A DNA stretch of 34,827 nucleotides from Leptotrichiaceae bacterium (GCA_018060185.1 JAGOWQ010000019.1:1-34827), one strand, 5' to 3'. Shown: positions 7,811 through 16,577, counted from the first letter of the stretch. The notes: a model not told the origin generated them from the letters alone. Program-made: numbers and translations.

Positions 7811-9595
7811 TTAAATTACATATTTCTCATATTTTTCAATAATTTTGATTGATGATGATACTGTTAATTTAGCTCCTTCATCTACATATTCTATTTTTTC
7901 TACAACACAATTTTTATGAAGTTGTGATATTATCGAACTTTCGTCATAAGGAATTAAAAATGTCACTATTTTTTCTTCTCTTGGTAAAAATTCAATAGTC
8001 ATGTCTAATAGTTTATCTATATTAATATTTTTAAATGCACTTATTTCTACTGTTTTATAATTACTATATGCTTTTCTTATTTTATCTATTTGATCCTGTG
8101 TTGCTACATCACATTTATTTAATACCAAAAACATTGGTTTATCCATGCATTTCAACTCTTCTAAAATATTTTCAACTGCTTCTATTTGAATAAGTGCTGT
8201 TTCACTATAAGCATCAATAACATGTAGTATTAAATCTGAGTAAATAACTTCGTCCAATGTTGATTTAAATGATTCAACTAAATCATGTGGCAATTTTCTA
8301 ATAAATCCAACTGTATCTGTAAGTGATGCGACCCTTTTATCTGGTAATAAAAATGTTCTAACAGTTGTGTCTAATGTAGCAAATAACATATCTTTTGATA
8401 AAACATGATCTTTTTGTATTGACTTATCATCAGAATATAAATCTACCAATATATTTCTCAATGTTGATTTACCCACATTTGTATATCCTACTAATGACAA
8501 CTTAGGTATTCCTGATTTATTTCTTCTAGTTTTTTGAGTATGCTTTGATTTTTGTATCTTTTCTAATTCTTGTTTCAATAAATGTATTGTTTCTTTTATT
8601 CTTCTTTTGTCTAACTCTAGCTTTTGTTCTCCTGCCCCTCTTGTATTTCCACTTCCACCTTGTCTTGATAATGTAATACCATATCCTAAAAGTCTAGAAC
8701 TTTTATATTTTAGTTGAGCTAATTCTACTTGTATTTTTGCTTCTTTTGTTTTTGCACGCCTTGAAAATATTTCTAAAATTAACATTGTTCTGTCAATTAC
8801 TCTGCAACCTAGGCTATCAACTAAATTTTTTGACTGTATTCCTGTTAATTCTTCATCAAATATTATTAAATTAGCATTTTTCACTTGTTTTAATAAATTC
8901 AACTCTCTCACTTTACCGCTACCTATGAAATATGCATTATCTACTTGATTTTTCTTTTGCAACACTTTTTCTATTACTTTTATATCACAAGCATCTGCCA
9001 GCTCTTTCAATTCATTTAAACTTTCTTCTGTATCTATTCCAACTATTATAGCTCTTTCTAAATTATCTTCTTTTATTTCGTTTTCTCTAAATTCTTTTTC
9101 TATTTTTTCATATTTACCACTTAAATCCATAGACTCTATCTCATCTATTGTCAATATTGGTGATTCTTCATAAGATAATTCTCCATCAATAAATTTACAA
9201 AACCCTAATGAAACTCCTGTTATTTTATCGTCAGTAATTCCTATTGCAGATATTACGTCTAATCTCATTGCTTGAAGTGCAGATATATCCACATTAGATA
9301 ATTTTGCACTTGAATTTGGATGTGTATGTATTATCCTAACTCCTGATAATTTACTTTTACTAGTGTCGATAATCGGAAGAGATGCAGTATTACTATCTCC
9401 TATTGATATTCCTATAACAGATCCTTTTCTATTTATAGCTACACATATTTCTCTATTTATTTTACTTGTTACTTCTACAATTTTATTTATTATATCTATA
9501 TTTGCTAAACTTCCTTTTTCAGTTTTAATATCATGTATCTCTTCTAATTCATTTAACATATACTCTTTAATACCATTAGTATTTCCCTTTATCAT
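7811..9595 (-). CDS. hflX: Ribosome-associated GTPase HflX with N-terminal JAMM-like domain
   Basis: HflX binds the large ribosomal subunit and splits stalled ribosomes. The protein is 594 residues, far longer than the roughly 430 of E. coli HflX. Residues from about 180 carry the normal HflX body: N-terminal HflX domain, the glycine-rich RQGGSGNTRGAGE at 311-323, a coiled segment, then the G domain with GYTNVGKST (370-378), DTVG (427-430) and NKCD (493-496). The first 150 residues are an extra domain whose E49, H90-T-H92-P, S100 and D103 fit the JAMM (MPN+/RadC-like) zinc metalloprotease motif E-xn-H-S/T-H-x7-S-x2-D exactly. A RadC-like stretch (REICVAINRKG) surrounds E49. ATG 9595 follows GAGGAAG. 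The GTPase call is firm; activity of the extra domain is inferred. Confidence 0.92.
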   Translation of the reverse strand: MIKGNTNGIKEYMLNELEEIHDIKTEKGSLANIDIINKIVEVTSKINREICVAINRKGSVIGISIGDSNTASLPIIDTSKSKLSGVRIIHTHPNSSAKLSNVDISALQAMRLDVISAIGITDDKITGVSLGFCKFIDGELSYEESPILTIDEIESMDLSGKYEKIEKEFRENEIKEDNLERAIIVGIDTEESLNELKELADACDIKVIEKVLQKKNQVDNAYFIGSGKVRELNLLKQVKNANLIIFDEELTGIQSKNLVDSLGCRVIDRTMLILEIFSRRAKTKEAKIQVELAQLKYKSSRLLGYGITLSRQGGSGNTRGAGEQKLELDKRRIKETIHLLKQELEKIQKSKHTQKTRRNKSGIPKLSLVGYTNVGKSTLRNILVDLYSDDKSIQKDHVLSKDMLFATLDTTVRTFLLPDKRVASLTDTVGFIRKLPHDLVESFKSTLDEVIYSDLILHVIDAYSETALIQIEAVENILEELKCMDKPMFLVLNKCDVATQDQIDKIRKAYSNYKTVEISAFKNINIDKLLDMTIEFLPREEKIVTFLIPYDESSIISQLHKNCVVEKIEYVDEGAKLTVSSSIKIIEKYEKYVI

Positions 9596-9618
9596 AAAAT
9601 CACTTCCTCTCAGCTTTT

Positions 9619-9647
9619 AGTATATCACTATAAAATAAAAAAAGCAA
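9619..9647 (-). promoter_or_regulatory. Possible promoter for hflX
   Basis: On the minus strand TTGCTT (9642-9647), 17 bases, TATACT (9619-9624), placed about 24 bases before the hflX start codon. The -10 is good and the -35 only fair. Confidence 0.4.
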
Positions 9648-9731
9648 TATATCAAATATATTTTGGCATATTCCTTTAAAAATAAATTATGATTATAATA
9701 AATCCATTATTAATAAGCTTTATAAACTTTT

Positions 9732-10826
9732 TTATTTCATCCTTTTTATTTCTATATTAGGTGTTTCAAAATCATGGTCAAATGTTCTTATAGAAAAAAT
9801 CCCTCTTTTTAATTTACTTATAACCATATTATTAGGTACATTATTCATTGGCTTTGTAGAAACCACTATTTCATAATTACCGTCTTTATCAGTTTTAAGA
9901 TTATTTGAGTTAAAAAATTTTACATCCTCACTAAATGGTGTAGTCCATAATTGATTATAAAATAAAAATATAAAATATTGATTTTTATCTATTTTCCCTG
10001 ATATTGATAAATATGAGTCATCTGTAATATCTATAAATGCACCTTCATAAGCAACTGTTTTATTTGGATATAAATTACTAACAAAAGGATTATTTATATC
10101 TAAATCATCATCATATTTATTTACTACTGGTTTTATTTGTTCAGTCAAAAATTCTGAACTTCGATAAAGTGATTCCATTAGTTCAACAGCCATTTTACCT
10201 CTGAAATTTTTATCTACTGTTTTTTTATTTTTTGGTTCCTTAATACATAAAACCTTTGGTTTTTCATTATCAATAGTATAATCATTTCTGTAATATCTTA
10301 TTATTACTATATAGTCATCTTTTCCTAATTCTAGATCTGGAATTGATTTTTTATCTGAAGATAGCTTTAAAGAAAAATCTTTTTTATCTGTAACAGTTAT
10401 AGAATTTGATATTCTATTTATACCATTTTCTTTCTTGTATGACGTTATTTCTAAAAACACAATATTATTCATAGAACCAGAAATAGTATAATCTGCTTTT
10501 GGATCTAAGAAAAATGAAAAATATTGTGTATCGGGATTATTTCCAGCAAATTTCCTTTCAGAATCTATCCAATTTATCAGTTTTGGTTCATAAAGACTGC
10601 TATCATCAGTTAATATTTCTTCTGAAAAAGAATATATTGATTTTGTTACCATTTCAGCTTCATATTTTTCTGTTTCATTAAAATTATTATTTTTTCTTAT
10701 TTCTTTTATAAATGTATTATATTTATTTTTTAATTCAGAATGATAATCCATTCTCCCACTAGCATTTGTAATCACTGACAAAATTAAAAATATCTTAACA
10801 ACAAAAGCAAAGCTTCTTATTTTCAT
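9732..10826 (-). CDS. Secreted protein of unknown function with two similar beta-rich halves
   Basis: 364 residues with a Sec signal peptide (MKIRSFAFVVKIFLILSVITNASG) and no lipobox cysteine, so probably periplasmic or exported. I do not recognise the gene with confidence. Two segments share one pattern: residues 97-195 (NPDTQYFSFFLDP, DYTISGSMNNIVFLEIT, ITVTDKKDFSLKLS, DYIVIIRYYRND, KPKVLCI) and 253-362 (YPNKTVAYEGAFID, SYLSISGKIDKNQYFIFLFYN, NLKTDKDGNYEIVVS, RGIFSIRTFDHD, TPNIEIKR). The order of a 'substrate-like' strand, a D-K-D/F edge and an arm ending x-P-x-I/L-x-I resembles large uncharacterised DUF1214-like exported families, but that is only a pattern resemblance. It starts 72 bases after the importer ATPase gene with no visible terminator, so it may be read through from that operon. 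Confidence 0.7.
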   Translation of the reverse strand: MKIRSFAFVVKIFLILSVITNASGRMDYHSELKNKYNTFIKEIRKNNNFNETEKYEAEMVTKSIYSFSEEILTDDSSLYEPKLINWIDSERKFAGNNPDTQYFSFFLDPKADYTISGSMNNIVFLEITSYKKENGINRISNSITVTDKKDFSLKLSSDKKSIPDLELGKDDYIVIIRYYRNDYTIDNEKPKVLCIKEPKNKKTVDKNFRGKMAVELMESLYRSSEFLTEQIKPVVNKYDDDLDINNPFVSNLYPNKTVAYEGAFIDITDDSYLSISGKIDKNQYFIFLFYNQLWTTPFSEDVKFFNSNNLKTDKDGNYEIVVSTKPMNNVPNNMVISKLKRGIFSIRTFDHDFETPNIEIKRMK

Positions 10827-10898
10827 ATAATATCTCCTCTATATTTTTATGTCCGAATGTTTTAACTAAAATAAGTTTTATACATTGATTCACGTAAT

Positions 10899-11966
10899 TT
10901 AATCTATTATGTGTACTGCTTCCTCATCAAAACCAAAACTTAATATTTCTCCAATTTTCTTTATTTCTTTTCCGTGAGGATTTGTTAAAGTCAATTCTAT
11001 TATCCCATTAGGTGATTTAACTTCATATTCATGATTTTCTCCCATAAATACACTTTTTGTAACTTTTAATTTTATTGAATCATCTGCAAAATTAACAGAT
11101 TCTGGTCTGACTACTACTTTAACTGTATCTCCAACATTATGTTTTGTTTCCCTATTTATATTATATTCAACACCAAGAACATTTATTTTTGTTCTATCAC
11201 CTAGTTTTTCCAATATCTTAGCATCTAGTATATTAGCTCTCCCTATGAATTTTGCAACAAATTCACTATTTGGTCTTTGATATATTTCAAAAGGACTACC
11301 AACTTGAGCTATTTCCCCATCTTTCATTATGACTATTTTATCTGATAAAGCCATTGCTTCAGCTTGATCATGCGTAACATATATGGATGTTATACCCACT
11401 TCTTGTTGTAATTTTCTAATTTCATCTCTCATATGTAATCTTAATTTAGCATCTAAATTTGATAAAGGCTCATCAAACAATAGTACTCCAGAATTCATTA
11501 TTAATGCTCTCGCAAGAGAAACTCTTTGTTGTTGGCCACCTGACATTTGCGACGGTACTCTTTCAGAAAAATCTTCCATTTTCATAAGTTCTAATATTCT
11601 AGCAACTCTTTTTCTTATTTCTTCTTTACTTTTCTTTTTTATTTTTAGACCATAAGATATGTTGTCATATACATTCATATGTGGAAATAAAGCATAGTTT
11701 TGAAACACCATAGATATATCTCTTTTATCGGGTGTTAAGTGTGCTACATCTTTTCCATCTATTATAATTTGTCCTTCTGTTGGAATTTCAAAACCTGCTA
11801 TCATTCTAAGAGTAGTAGTTTTTCCACAGCCTGATGGTCCTAGTAAACATACAAATTCTCCAGGTTCTATAGTTAAGTTAACATCCTTTACAGCTGTTAC
11901 TTTCCCTGTTTTTGTTAAAAATGTTTTTGTTAAATTTTTTATATCAACTTTTTTAGATTCTTTCAT
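10899..11966 (-). CDS. ABC importer ATPase, FbpC/AfuC/PotA type
   Basis: 355 residues with Walker A GPSGCGKTT, Q-loop, signature MSGGQQQRVSLARAL, Walker B VLLFDEP and switch histidine (YVTHDQAEAMAL), followed by a C-terminal TOBE-like regulatory region from about residue 240 (VVVRPESV). It powers the permease and binding protein encoded immediately upstream; the permease stop is 19 bases before this start. This ATPase class serves iron, polyamine, sulfate, sugar and sugar-phosphate importers, so the substrate must be judged from the binding protein. ATG 11966 is preceded by AGGAG at 11-base spacing. Confidence 0.9.
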   Translation of the reverse strand: MKESKKVDIKNLTKTFLTKTGKVTAVKDVNLTIEPGEFVCLLGPSGCGKTTTLRMIAGFEIPTEGQIIIDGKDVAHLTPDKRDISMVFQNYALFPHMNVYDNISYGLKIKKKSKEEIRKRVARILELMKMEDFSERVPSQMSGGQQQRVSLARALIMNSGVLLFDEPLSNLDAKLRLHMRDEIRKLQQEVGITSIYVTHDQAEAMALSDKIVIMKDGEIAQVGSPFEIYQRPNSEFVAKFIGRANILDAKILEKLGDRTKINVLGVEYNINRETKHNVGDTVKVVVRPESVNFADDSIKLKVTKSVFMGENHEYEVKSPNGIIELTLTNPHGKEIKKIGEILSFGFDEEAVHIID

Positions 11967-11985
11967 AATTAAAATATCTCCTTCA

Positions 11986-13713
11986 TTATTTTTTAGCGCC
12001 CATAAGTCTCATTAATAATCTTACTATTAACATAAATAATGAAACTATAAGTATTAACAACGTACAATATGCAGAAGCTATCCCTATTCTTCCTTGATCT
12101 ATGTTATTCATAATTTCTGGTGTAAGAAGTTTCCATTTAGCTGATATTAAAAATACTACTGTACTAACTAACGTCATACTCCTTGCAAATGAATACATTA
12201 CACCACTAAAAAATGCCTCTCTTATCATAGGAATTGTAACTTTAAAAAATGTCTGTACGCTATTTGCTCCTAATATTGTTGATGCTTCTTCTATAGAAGG
12301 ATCAATTTGATTTAGTGCTGTCATTCCACTTCTAACTCCCACTGGCAAACTTCTTATTATAAATGCCATAACTATTATAAACCCTGTCCCTGTAAGTGTT
12401 GGAACAATATTAAAATTTGTTCCTGGTATTCTAAAGTAAGCTCTATTGTAGCTTAATGCATACCCTATACCTATTATAGTTCCTGGTATTGCTAATGCCA
12501 TTATTGTTGTAAATTCAATAAATGTCTTTCCTAAAAAATTCTTTCTAACTATTAAAAATGCTATTACCATTGAAAACACACTTGCAGCAAGCGTAGCTAT
12601 TAGAGATAAATTTGTTGTTGTTATAATAGGTGCTACTCTATTTGTAAATCTAAATATATCTTGATAATGTTTCAATGTGAAGTTATTTCTTAATCCAAAT
12701 ATTTCAACAAATGAACTTATTGGAATAAGTATATACATTGCTATTACAAACGATGTTAAAATAATTAATATTGTCATTATCGGAATAACTGCATTTTTGT
12801 TTTCTAATAATTCTCTATCTTTTGAAACTTTTCCCGTAACTGTAACATACGATTTTTTATCAGTAAAATACTTTTGAATAGCAAATATTGTTATAGACAT
12901 CGTCAAAAGTATCATAGATAACGCTGTCGCTACTCCTAATTCATAATTTCCAACACCTTCTTGGTATATTTTAACTGCTATTGTCTCAAATTTTCCCCCT
13001 ATAACAAATGGGTTCGCATAATCTGCTATTGATTGCACAAATACCAGTAAAAATGCATTTGCCATACCCGGCGCCATTAAAGGTAATGTTACCGTAGTAA
13101 ATACTTTCCATCTTGAAGCTCCTAAAGATCTTGATGCCTCTTCTACAGAAGGATCTATCATCTGTAATAATCCCACTAACATCATATATGCTATCGGAAA
13201 AAAGCTTAGTACTTGTACTAATAATAATCCATGAAAACCGTATATTTCAAAATTTCTCAAACCTAATAATCTATTTGTTATTAAACCTTGTCTTCCAAAT
13301 AATAATATAGCCGATAATGCTACAACGAAAGGTGGAGATATTATTGGTAATATTGCTATAAAGTCAAATATTCTTTTCCCTCTTATTTTTACATAAACTG
13401 AGGCATATGCAAAGAAAAAACCTATAACCAATGAAATCAAAGAAGTCGCTACACCTAAATAAACTGTATTTATTATAGATCTAAAATTACCTTGTGACAT
13501 AAATGAACTCACATAGTGATTTAAACTAAAAACAAAATTACCTCTTTTTCCTATGTTTATACTTTCTAAGAATATATTCCATAAAGGTACTAATACAAAG
13601 AAAGAAACTACTACTAATGAAAATATGATTGTTATTAATAAAATTGGATCATTTAACAATTTTCTAGCATTTTTCAATTCATAGTTTATCCTCATTTTAA
13701 ATTCTTTCCCCAT
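11986..13713 (-). CDS. ABC importer permease, fused FbpB/AfuB type (two permease domains)
   Basis: About 575 residues with two homologous membrane halves of roughly six helices each. Both ATPase-contact (EAA) loops are present: EEASRSLGASRWKVFTTVTLP in the first half and EEASTILGANSVQTFFKVTIP in the second. I place the start at ATG 13713, because AGGAGG lies immediately upstream of it; a TTG at 13728 would put that ribosome site inside the gene. The fused two-half permease is typical of FbpB/AfuB importers. It follows the binding-protein gene across a hairpin (13738-13771) and precedes the ATPase by 19 bases. Confidence 0.9.
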   Translation of the reverse strand: MGKEFKMRINYELKNARKLLNDPILLITIIFSLVVVSFFVLVPLWNIFLESINIGKRGNFVFSLNHYVSSFMSQGNFRSIINTVYLGVATSLISLVIGFFFAYASVYVKIRGKRIFDFIAILPIISPPFVVALSAILLFGRQGLITNRLLGLRNFEIYGFHGLLLVQVLSFFPIAYMMLVGLLQMIDPSVEEASRSLGASRWKVFTTVTLPLMAPGMANAFLLVFVQSIADYANPFVIGGKFETIAVKIYQEGVGNYELGVATALSMILLTMSITIFAIQKYFTDKKSYVTVTGKVSKDRELLENKNAVIPIMTILIILTSFVIAMYILIPISSFVEIFGLRNNFTLKHYQDIFRFTNRVAPIITTTNLSLIATLAASVFSMVIAFLIVRKNFLGKTFIEFTTIMALAIPGTIIGIGYALSYNRAYFRIPGTNFNIVPTLTGTGFIIVMAFIIRSLPVGVRSGMTALNQIDPSIEEASTILGANSVQTFFKVTIPMIREAFFSGVMYSFARSMTLVSTVVFLISAKWKLLTPEIMNNIDQGRIGIASAYCTLLILIVSLFMLIVRLLMRLMGAKK

Positions 13714-13737
13714 TTCTCCTCCTAACAAAAATTTAAA

Positions 13738-13771
13738 CCCATCCTATATTACATATGTATTATAGAATGGG
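13738..13771 (-). promoter_or_regulatory. Intercistronic RNA hairpin between binding-protein and permease genes
   Basis: A 34-base near-palindrome. As minus-strand RNA it folds as CCCAUUCUAUA with UAUAGGAUGGG, then an inner AUACAU/AUGUA arm, with one G-U wobble and one mismatch. The plus-strand copy has a C-A mismatch where the RNA has G-U, so pairing favours the coding-strand transcript. A short T run follows. It could be a partial terminator or a 3' decay block that raises binding-protein expression. Confidence 0.65.
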
Positions 13772-13802
13772 ATTATAATATTATTTACAAATTTGAATAA
13801 AT

Positions 13803-14837
13803 TTAATCTTTTTCAGGTGCTTTAGCATTTGTCTCCAATGTAAATCTTTCAACTAACGCTTTTTTATTTTTTCCTGCCCAACTAAAATCATATTTTATTA
13901 ATTTTGCACCTTTTACTAAATCTACTTCTTTTGGATCAATAGCATTTTTATTTGTTAAAAATTGATACGACCCTACTGTTTGTCCCATTTCTTGTATTTT
14001 TTTAGTTAAAACCCAATCAATAAATTTCTTTGCAGCTTCTTGATCTGGACCATTTTTCAATAATGCAACTCCACCTATTTCATAACCTGTTCCTTCTGAT
14101 GGTGCAGATAAAATTATATCAGTATATCCTTCTTTTTGGTATTTAACACCATCATGTAAGAATGTTATACCTACTGTTGCTTCTCCACTTCCAACCATTC
14201 TTCCAGGCGCTGTCCCTGATTTTGTATATTGTCTGATTTGACCATTTAACTTTTTCAAATATGTAAATGCTTCATCTTCACCCATCAACTGTACCAATGT
14301 AGCTAACATTGTATAAGCCGTTCCTGATGATCCTGGATGTGCTACAACTATTTCACCTTTATATTCAGGCTTTAACAATTCTTCCCATGATGCTGGCATT
14401 TTCAATCCTTTTTCTTGCAATGCTTTTTGATTTCCTACAAATCCTAAATATCCTGTATATATCCCTGTCCATATACCTTTATCATCTTTATAACCATCTT
14501 TTATATTTACTGCTTCTGGAGATACATATGCTTCTATTAAACCTTCTTCATTAGCCGCTACTATACCGTCAACTGGACCTCCATACCAAACTGATGCTGT
14601 CATATTATCTTTTTCTGCTTTAAGTCTTGCTAACGTTTCACCACTACTCAATCTTACAAATTCTGTTTTTATTCCTGTTTCTTTTTCAAATTCTTGTGCT
14701 ATCAATGCTGCATGATCTTCTTGTAATCCAGCATAAAAAACTAGTTTTTGTTCCTTTTTTTCTGTTGTTTTTGCGCCTCCGCCACCGCACGAAACAATTC
14801 CTAAAACAATTGCTAAACCAAACAATATTTTTTTCAT
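13803..14837 (-). CDS. ABC importer substrate-binding lipoprotein, AfuA/FbpA-like
   Basis: 344 residues. A lipoprotein signal peptide ends IVSC with the lipidated C17, followed by a glycine linker. The body is a family 1 type D2 binding protein: KLVFYAGLQEDHA, SSGETLARLKAEK, ASVWYGGPVDG, SSGTAYT (170-176), QYTKSG, TFLHDG (H228-D229) and SEGTGYEIGG (E248). Iron-binding FbpA proteins normally show paired tyrosines, which I do not see here. The SSGTAYT-QYTKSG-FLHD-EGTGYEIGG series is what I recall from the hexose-phosphate binder AfuA of Pasteurellaceae. Most automatic annotation would say 'iron'. Sugar phosphate is at least as likely, but this rests on remembered similarity. First gene of the importer operon. 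Confidence 0.85.
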   Translation of the reverse strand: MKKILFGLAIVLGIVSCGGGGAKTTEKKEQKLVFYAGLQEDHAALIAQEFEKETGIKTEFVRLSSGETLARLKAEKDNMTASVWYGGPVDGIVAANEEGLIEAYVSPEAVNIKDGYKDDKGIWTGIYTGYLGFVGNQKALQEKGLKMPASWEELLKPEYKGEIVVAHPGSSGTAYTMLATLVQLMGEDEAFTYLKKLNGQIRQYTKSGTAPGRMVGSGEATVGITFLHDGVKYQKEGYTDIILSAPSEGTGYEIGGVALLKNGPDQEAAKKFIDWVLTKKIQEMGQTVGSYQFLTNKNAIDPKEVDLVKGAKLIKYDFSWAGKNKKALVERFTLETNAKAPEKD

Positions 14838-14956
14838 AATTCATCCTAAAATTTAATTTCAATGTTAAATTGTAACTTATAGTATCATATTGTTAATATA
14901 TTTAATAATATATTAATGTAATCTATAATAAATTTACTATTTAATTAGTTAATAAA

Positions 14957-15652
14957 TCAATCAATCTCAATATTATAAACTCTACTAAGCTGGCCTAATA
15001 TTGACAATAACTCTGATTCATCTATTTCTTTTGGTAAAGTAACATAAAATATTTTGGTGTATATTTCTTCTCCTTCACTATATTCTATATGTTCTGATTC
15101 TTGTTTTATAACAGAAATATCATATTTCCAAAATGTTCTTAATATTTTTTCTTCTGACGTATATTCGTATATTATTCTAACTGACAACACTTTATTACTT
15201 TTTATATATTTTAACTCAAACTGTCTAAGTAATATAAGTGAACCATATAAAAACATAGTTGCTATAATTCCAATATCAATATTTCCATTACCTATTATCA
15301 TTCCTATTGCAGACATAACCCACAACACTGCTGCTGTAGTAATTCCTCTTATTTTATCTTTGCTTTGCATTATTACACCAGCACCTAAAAATCCCATTCC
15401 TGAAACAATTTGTGCTGTTATTCTTCCATTATCTACTTTCAATACATTAGCTAACTCTGGTGAATTTTTTATTAACTCAATTGTTTCGTTAAATAGTATT
15501 TTCTGATATATTGATATTATACAAGAGCCCATACAAACTAGTATGTTAGTTAAAAAACCCGCTGCCTTACCTCTTTTTTTTCTCTCTATTCCTATTAGTC
15601 CACCAGCTCCTATAGCAACTGATATTCTAGCTATTATTGATAAATAATTCAA
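14957..15652 (-). CDS. MgtC/SapB family membrane protein
   Basis: 231 residues. N-terminal membrane domain with about four to five helices bearing the family marks AIGAGGLIGIERKKRGKAAGFLTNILVCMGSC and IVSGMGFLGAGVIMQ, RGITTAAVLWV; a C-terminal soluble ACT-like region from about residue 145. MgtC proteins are linked to growth at low magnesium and to inhibition of F-type ATPase in pathogens; the role here is not readable. The start is TTG at 15652, supported by GGGGAG six bases upstream and by the family N-terminus. It has its own promoter (15711-15739). Confidence 0.88.
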   Translation of the reverse strand: MNYLSIIARISVAIGAGGLIGIERKKRGKAAGFLTNILVCMGSCIISIYQKILFNETIELIKNSPELANVLKVDNGRITAQIVSGMGFLGAGVIMQSKDKIRGITTAAVLWVMSAIGMIIGNGNIDIGIIATMFLYGSLILLRQFELKYIKSNKVLSVRIIYEYTSEEKILRTFWKYDISVIKQESEHIEYSEGEEIYTKIFYVTLPKEIDESELLSILGQLSRVYNIEID

Positions 15653-15710
15653 TTTATTCTCCCCTTTTTAATATTTTTATATAAAAATTATTTGTTAATT
15701 TATATATGAT

Positions 15711-15739
15711 ATTATATTATATATAAAAAAATTGTTCAA
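15711..15739 (-). promoter_or_regulatory. Promoter for the MgtC-family gene
   Basis: On the minus strand TTGAAC (15734-15739), 17 bases, TATAAT (15711-15716). Confidence 0.65.
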
Positions 15740-15925
15740 ATTATATTTAACTCTATACATAAATTTTACCTCATTTTTGAGTTTTTTCAAGCGTTTATAT
15801 TAAATAACATAAAATTATTATTTAAAAAAACAAAAAGCATCTTTAATAAGAAATTATTTTTTATTATTTTTTTTCAAATATAATCTATAATATATAGCTT
15901 AGTTAAAAAACAATAGTTATTTATC

Positions 15926-15954
15926 TTGACATTTAATAATATATCTTATATAAT
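15926..15954 (+). promoter_or_regulatory. Perfect consensus promoter for bioY
   Basis: TTGACA (15926-15931), exactly 17 bases, TATAAT (15949-15954): all twelve consensus positions match. Transcription should start near 15961, with AGGAGGT at 15990-15996 as ribosome site. Confidence 0.85.
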
Positions 15955-16000
15955 TTCATATGTAATTTAAATTATTTTTTTATATATTTAGGAGGTAACT

Positions 16001-16576
16001 ATGAATCAAAAAACTTTAATTAATGCTCTTATACAGGCTAAATCAAAAGAACAAGTAATAATGAAAAATATTTTCCTTATTTTAAGTGGTACCCTTTTTA
16101 TCGCTTTAGTGGCTAATTTAAAAATTGTATTGCCTTTTACTCCAATTCCTATAACTGGAGGGACATTTGCAATAATACTAGTTGGACTTACTTATGGTAA
16201 AAAATTAGCTCCTGCAACTCTATTATCATATATCGTAGCTGGATCTGTTGGATTGCCTGTTTTCGCTGGATATAGAGGAGGAATTCCATTTTTTTCTCCT
16301 AGTGGTGGATATCTTATAGGATACTTCTTTGCTGCGTTAATCTGTGGTTATTTCGCTGATAAAGGATGGACGAAATCTTATTATAAGACTATTTTTGTTA
16401 TAATACTAGCAAATATCGCTATATACACTTTTGGTTTAATACAACTTTCATTTTTTATAGGAAACAAAAATGTATTTATGGCTGGTTTATACCCATTCAT
16501 TCCAGGTGATATTATAAAAATGACTATGGTTACATTGATATTACCTACAATTTGGAAATTTGTAAGAGAGAATTAA
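16001..16576 (+). CDS. bioY: BioY family biotin transporter (ECF S component)
   Basis: Membrane substrate-capture protein of the energy-coupling-factor biotin importer; 191 residues with about six helices. Family features include the VLPFTPIPITGGTFAIILVG segment, GSVGLPVFAGYRGG, PSGGYLIGYFFAA, and a C-terminal PFIPGDIIKM. The ECF ATPases and T protein are not in the window and are usually encoded elsewhere and shared. An N-terminal extension of about 22 residues precedes the first helix; ATG 16001 is fixed by the AGGAGGT upstream. It is followed after one base by a small membrane protein gene. Confidence 0.93.
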   Translation: MNQKTLINALIQAKSKEQVIMKNIFLILSGTLFIALVANLKIVLPFTPIPITGGTFAIILVGLTYGKKLAPATLLSYIVAGSVGLPVFAGYRGGIPFFSPSGGYLIGYFFAALICGYFADKGWTKSYYKTIFVIILANIAIYTFGLIQLSFFIGNKNVFMAGLYPFIPGDIIKMTMVTLILPTIWKFVREN

Positions 16577-16577
16577 A

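Larger units (their letters stand above)
15653..16000. other. Divergent spacer between the MgtC-family gene and bioY
   Basis: A 348-base very AT-rich spacer with one promoter facing each way (listed separately). The MgtC-family leader would be only about 50 bases, too short for a magnesium riboswitch. I see no clear BirA-type operator and no gene in the central part (15740-15925). Confidence 0.6.

Noticed and set aside
15054..15506. A 150-codon hydrophobic open frame on the plus strand opposite the MgtC-family gene.
   Set aside because: Its hydrophobicity mirrors the membrane helices of the gene on the other strand; no ribosome site or family features.
15898..15910. CTTAGTTAAAAAA upstream of bioY is identical to the minus strand at 34295-34307 in the ROK-gene element.
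   Set aside because: Thirteen AT-rich bases can match by chance, none of the other shared parts (AATTTTTG core, AAAGCCTT end) occur near bioY, and no functional link is evident.
15653..16000. A magnesium or biotin riboswitch in the 348-base spacer.
   Set aside because: Predicted leaders are about 50 and 40 bases, too short, and no conserved aptamer-like G-C rich core is visible.
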